Of a stretch of DNA of 7,662 nucleotides, positions 6,685-7,662 are shown one piece after another; the stretch's first letter is position 1, and every line of letters begins with the position of its first letter. The notes beneath the pieces are model-generated. The model made no database searches and had not been told where the DNA came from. It worked only from the letters and a program-made list of their open reading frames with translations. Made by a program: the position numbers and the translations under genes. Origin of the DNA: a bacterium (GTDB lineage Bacteria > CSSED10-310 > JAJRTK01); NCBI GenBank assembly GCA_024278345.1, contig JAJRTK010000403.1, positions 1 through 7,662 of the forward strand, read 5' to 3'.

Positions 6685-7498
6685 CGGCGAAGCCCTTCCG
6701 GGTCTTATGGAACCAGGCCAGCCCCAATCCGGCCGCCACAACCGCCAGAATCCAGCCAAAACCCAGCACATCCCACCGCGGAAAATTCCCCTGGAGCAAA
6801 ACACGCCGTGTCTCTTCCACCGCGGTGGTCACCGGATTGAGATAGAGCCACGGCCGGTAGGCTTTCGGCACAAGCGACAGAGGGTAGAAAACCGGACAAA
6901 TAAATAGAAGAGCAGCCGTGACACTGGTGATCAAATGGGAAATATCCCTAAGAAAGACGCCAAGAGATGCCAGGAACCAGGAAAACCCCATGATTAGCAG
7001 AAGATAGGGAACCCAGATCAGCGGTAGAAAAAGAGCCGTCCAGGGGATCGTCCGGTACGCCGCTCCATAAAAGATAAACCAAACCGCCAGACTCGCCAGA
7101 GCGTGGAAAAGCGCCGTGCCTACCGCCATCACCGGGAGGATCTCCAGGGGAAATACCACCTTCTTGACATAGGCGGGCTGTTCCAGAATCAGACTGGGAG
7201 CACGGTTGAGCGATTCGGAAAAAAGGTTGAAGACAATGAGCCCCGCAAACAGAGTCGTGGCGTACTGAAAGCGGTTCGTTCCGGTCCCCCAACGCATCTC
7301 AAAGACCACGCTGAAAACGAACGTGTAAATCCCCAGCATCACCAGTGGCGTCGCCAAAGACCAGGTCAGCCCCAGGGCCGAGCCCCGGTAGCGGCCCATG
7401 ACATCCCGTTTGACCAGTCTCCAAAGCAGCCGCCGGTGACCAACAAGAGAAGCGATATCCAAAGGAACAACCGAAAGGAACCTATTCAATCGTTTCAC
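6674..7498 (-). CDS. wzm: Polysaccharide ABC transporter permease, Wzm-like (ABC-2 family)
   Basis: A 274-residue inner-membrane protein, the normal length for this family, forming the channel half of the exporter with the ATPase encoded next to it. The cytoplasmic N-terminus carries LLWRLVKRDVMGRYRGSALG (24-43), the lead-in typical of polysaccharide ABC-2 permeases. Hydrophobic segments lie at about 43-67, 78-98, 116-146, 151-180, 188-209 and 244-264, which fits six membrane spans. The region LEQPAYVKKVVFPLEILPV (105-123) and the last-loop NPVTTAVEETRRVLLQG (221-237) are also as expected. The start is GTG at 7498: an in-frame TGA at 7513-7511 excludes anything longer, and GAGG lies ten bases upstream. 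The 3' end overlaps the ATPase start by 11 bases, indicating coupled translation. It is the first visible gene of the operon. Export of O-antigen is more likely than of teichoic acid, but the substrate is inferred. Confidence 0.93.
   Translation of the reverse strand: MKRLNRFLSVVPLDIASLVGHRRLLWRLVKRDVMGRYRGSALGLTWSLATPLVMLGIYTFVFSVVFEMRWGTGTNRFQYATTLFAGLIVFNLFSESLNRAPSLILEQPAYVKKVVFPLEILPVMAVGTALFHALASLAVWFIFYGAAYRTIPWTALFLPLIWVPYLLLIMGFSWFLASLGVFLRDISHLITSVTAALLFICPVFYPLSLVPKAYRPWLYLNPVTTAVEETRRVLLQGNFPRWDVLGFGWILAVVAAGLGLAWFHKTRKGFADVL
6693..6699 (-). promoter_or_regulatory. Ribosome binding site of the Wzt-like gene
   Basis: GGAAGGG on the minus strand, eight bases before the ATG at 6684. 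It decides between this start and the longer open frame reaching 6804, which would add 40 residues without family support inside the permease gene. Confidence 0.7.
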
Positions 7499-7531
7499 GG
7501 CACTTGTGCCTCAATCAGGGCGGGACCTATC

Positions 7532-7559
7532 AAATTGTCGTGTTTTTGCTTTACAATTT
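7532..7559. promoter_or_regulatory. Inverted repeat AAATTGT-N14-ACAATTT, possible operator
   Basis: Two perfect 7-bp arms, 7532-7538 and 7553-7559, with 14 bases between. They lie about 35-60 bases before the GTG start of the permease, in a locally AT-rich island. Position and symmetry would suit a regulator binding site overlapping the operon promoter. AT-rich arms of 7 bp can arise by chance, so this is tentative. Confidence 0.25.
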
Positions 7560-7577
7560 TCTTCGCCGAAATGGTGG

Positions 7578-7596
7578 CACCGGCATCTTGCCGGTG
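7578..7596. repeat. Perfect 8-bp hairpin, resembling a dispersed palindromic intergenic repeat
   Basis: CACCGGCA at 7578-7585, loop TCT, and TGCCGGTG at 7589-7596 form a perfect stem. A second weaker stem follows, CTCCG at 7604-7608 with CGGAG at 7616-7620. Neither strand shows a T-run after the stem, so it is not a typical intrinsic terminator. The first stem with its TCT loop resembles GC-rich palindromic repeats I recall scattered between genes in several bacterial phyla. Family membership cannot be tested from one copy. Confidence 0.5.
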
Positions 7597-7662
7597 TAGC
7601 GCCCTCCGGACTGCACGGAGCCGGGAAGGAGGCCCGCCCCAGCGGTGATGTTGTCAACCAGA

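Larger units (their letters stand above)
7499..7662. other. Non-coding leader upstream of the operon
   Basis: The only stretch without a supportable gene. It contains an AT-rich patch around 7530-7560 that contrasts with the GC-rich surroundings, and a hairpin-forming repeat at 7578-7620. The short open frames in it look like by-products of the palindromes. A promoter for the minus-strand operon would be expected here. TTGTAA (7551-7556 on the minus strand) is a possible -35-like hexamer, but I see no convincing -10 at the right distance. Confidence 0.55.

Noticed and set aside
6685-6804. 40-residue N-terminal extension of the ATPase
   Set aside because: The frame is open, but it lies inside the permease gene, is Trp/Gly/Arg-rich and unlike the family. 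The ATG at 6684 has a good ribosome binding site.
7578-7596. Intrinsic transcription terminator
   Set aside because: The stem is strong but no T-run follows on either strand, so a repeat element is the better reading.
7571-7648. Short plus-strand reading frame through the hairpin
   Set aside because: It is short, spans the palindromes, has no clear ribosome binding site, and its Arg/Cys/Ser-rich product is typical of translated palindromic repeats.

Overview
The window is one block of genes for making and exporting a cell-surface polysaccharide. All of them lie on the minus strand, so transcription runs from high to low coordinates. Base composition looks GC-rich, roughly 60% by eye. A Wzm/Wzt-type polysaccharide ABC exporter points to a Gram-negative bacterium, probably making an O-antigen or capsule-like glycan. 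The sequence alone does not let me name the phylum or species.

Layout in transcription order: (1) 7662-7499 is the only non-coding stretch. It holds a perfect 8-bp hairpin resembling a dispersed palindromic repeat and an AT-rich patch with a 7-bp inverted repeat, and it is the likely leader of the operon. (2) 7498-6674 encodes an ABC-2 type polysaccharide export permease (Wzm-like, GTG start). (3) 6684-5146 encodes the partner ATPase (Wzt-like), with a C-terminal extension of the kind that recognises the finished glycan. (4) 5159-438 encodes a very large 1573-residue fusion: an N-terminal sulfotransferase, a long coiled coil containing five 14-residue repeats, a GT2-type glycosyltransferase, a GT4-type glycosyltransferase and a C-terminal methyltransferase-like domain with a CxxC/CxxC knuckle. 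(5) 445 to the left edge is the start of another gene, probably a second SAM-dependent methyltransferase with a short N-terminal coiled coil. It is cut by the window.

Each gene overlaps the next, by 11, 14 and 8 bases, so the set is almost certainly one translationally coupled operon. A working model, by inference, is that the large protein extends or completes the glycan on its lipid carrier and adds sulfate and methyl groups. The Wzt C-terminal domain would then read a terminal mark, and Wzm/Wzt would export the chain. The coiled coil between the catalytic domains recalls the WbdD-type molecular ruler that sets O-antigen length in Escherichia coli O8/O9a. Its two nucleotide-identical 42-bp units make that part of the gene a plausible site of length variation. 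This fusion is the most interesting element in the window.
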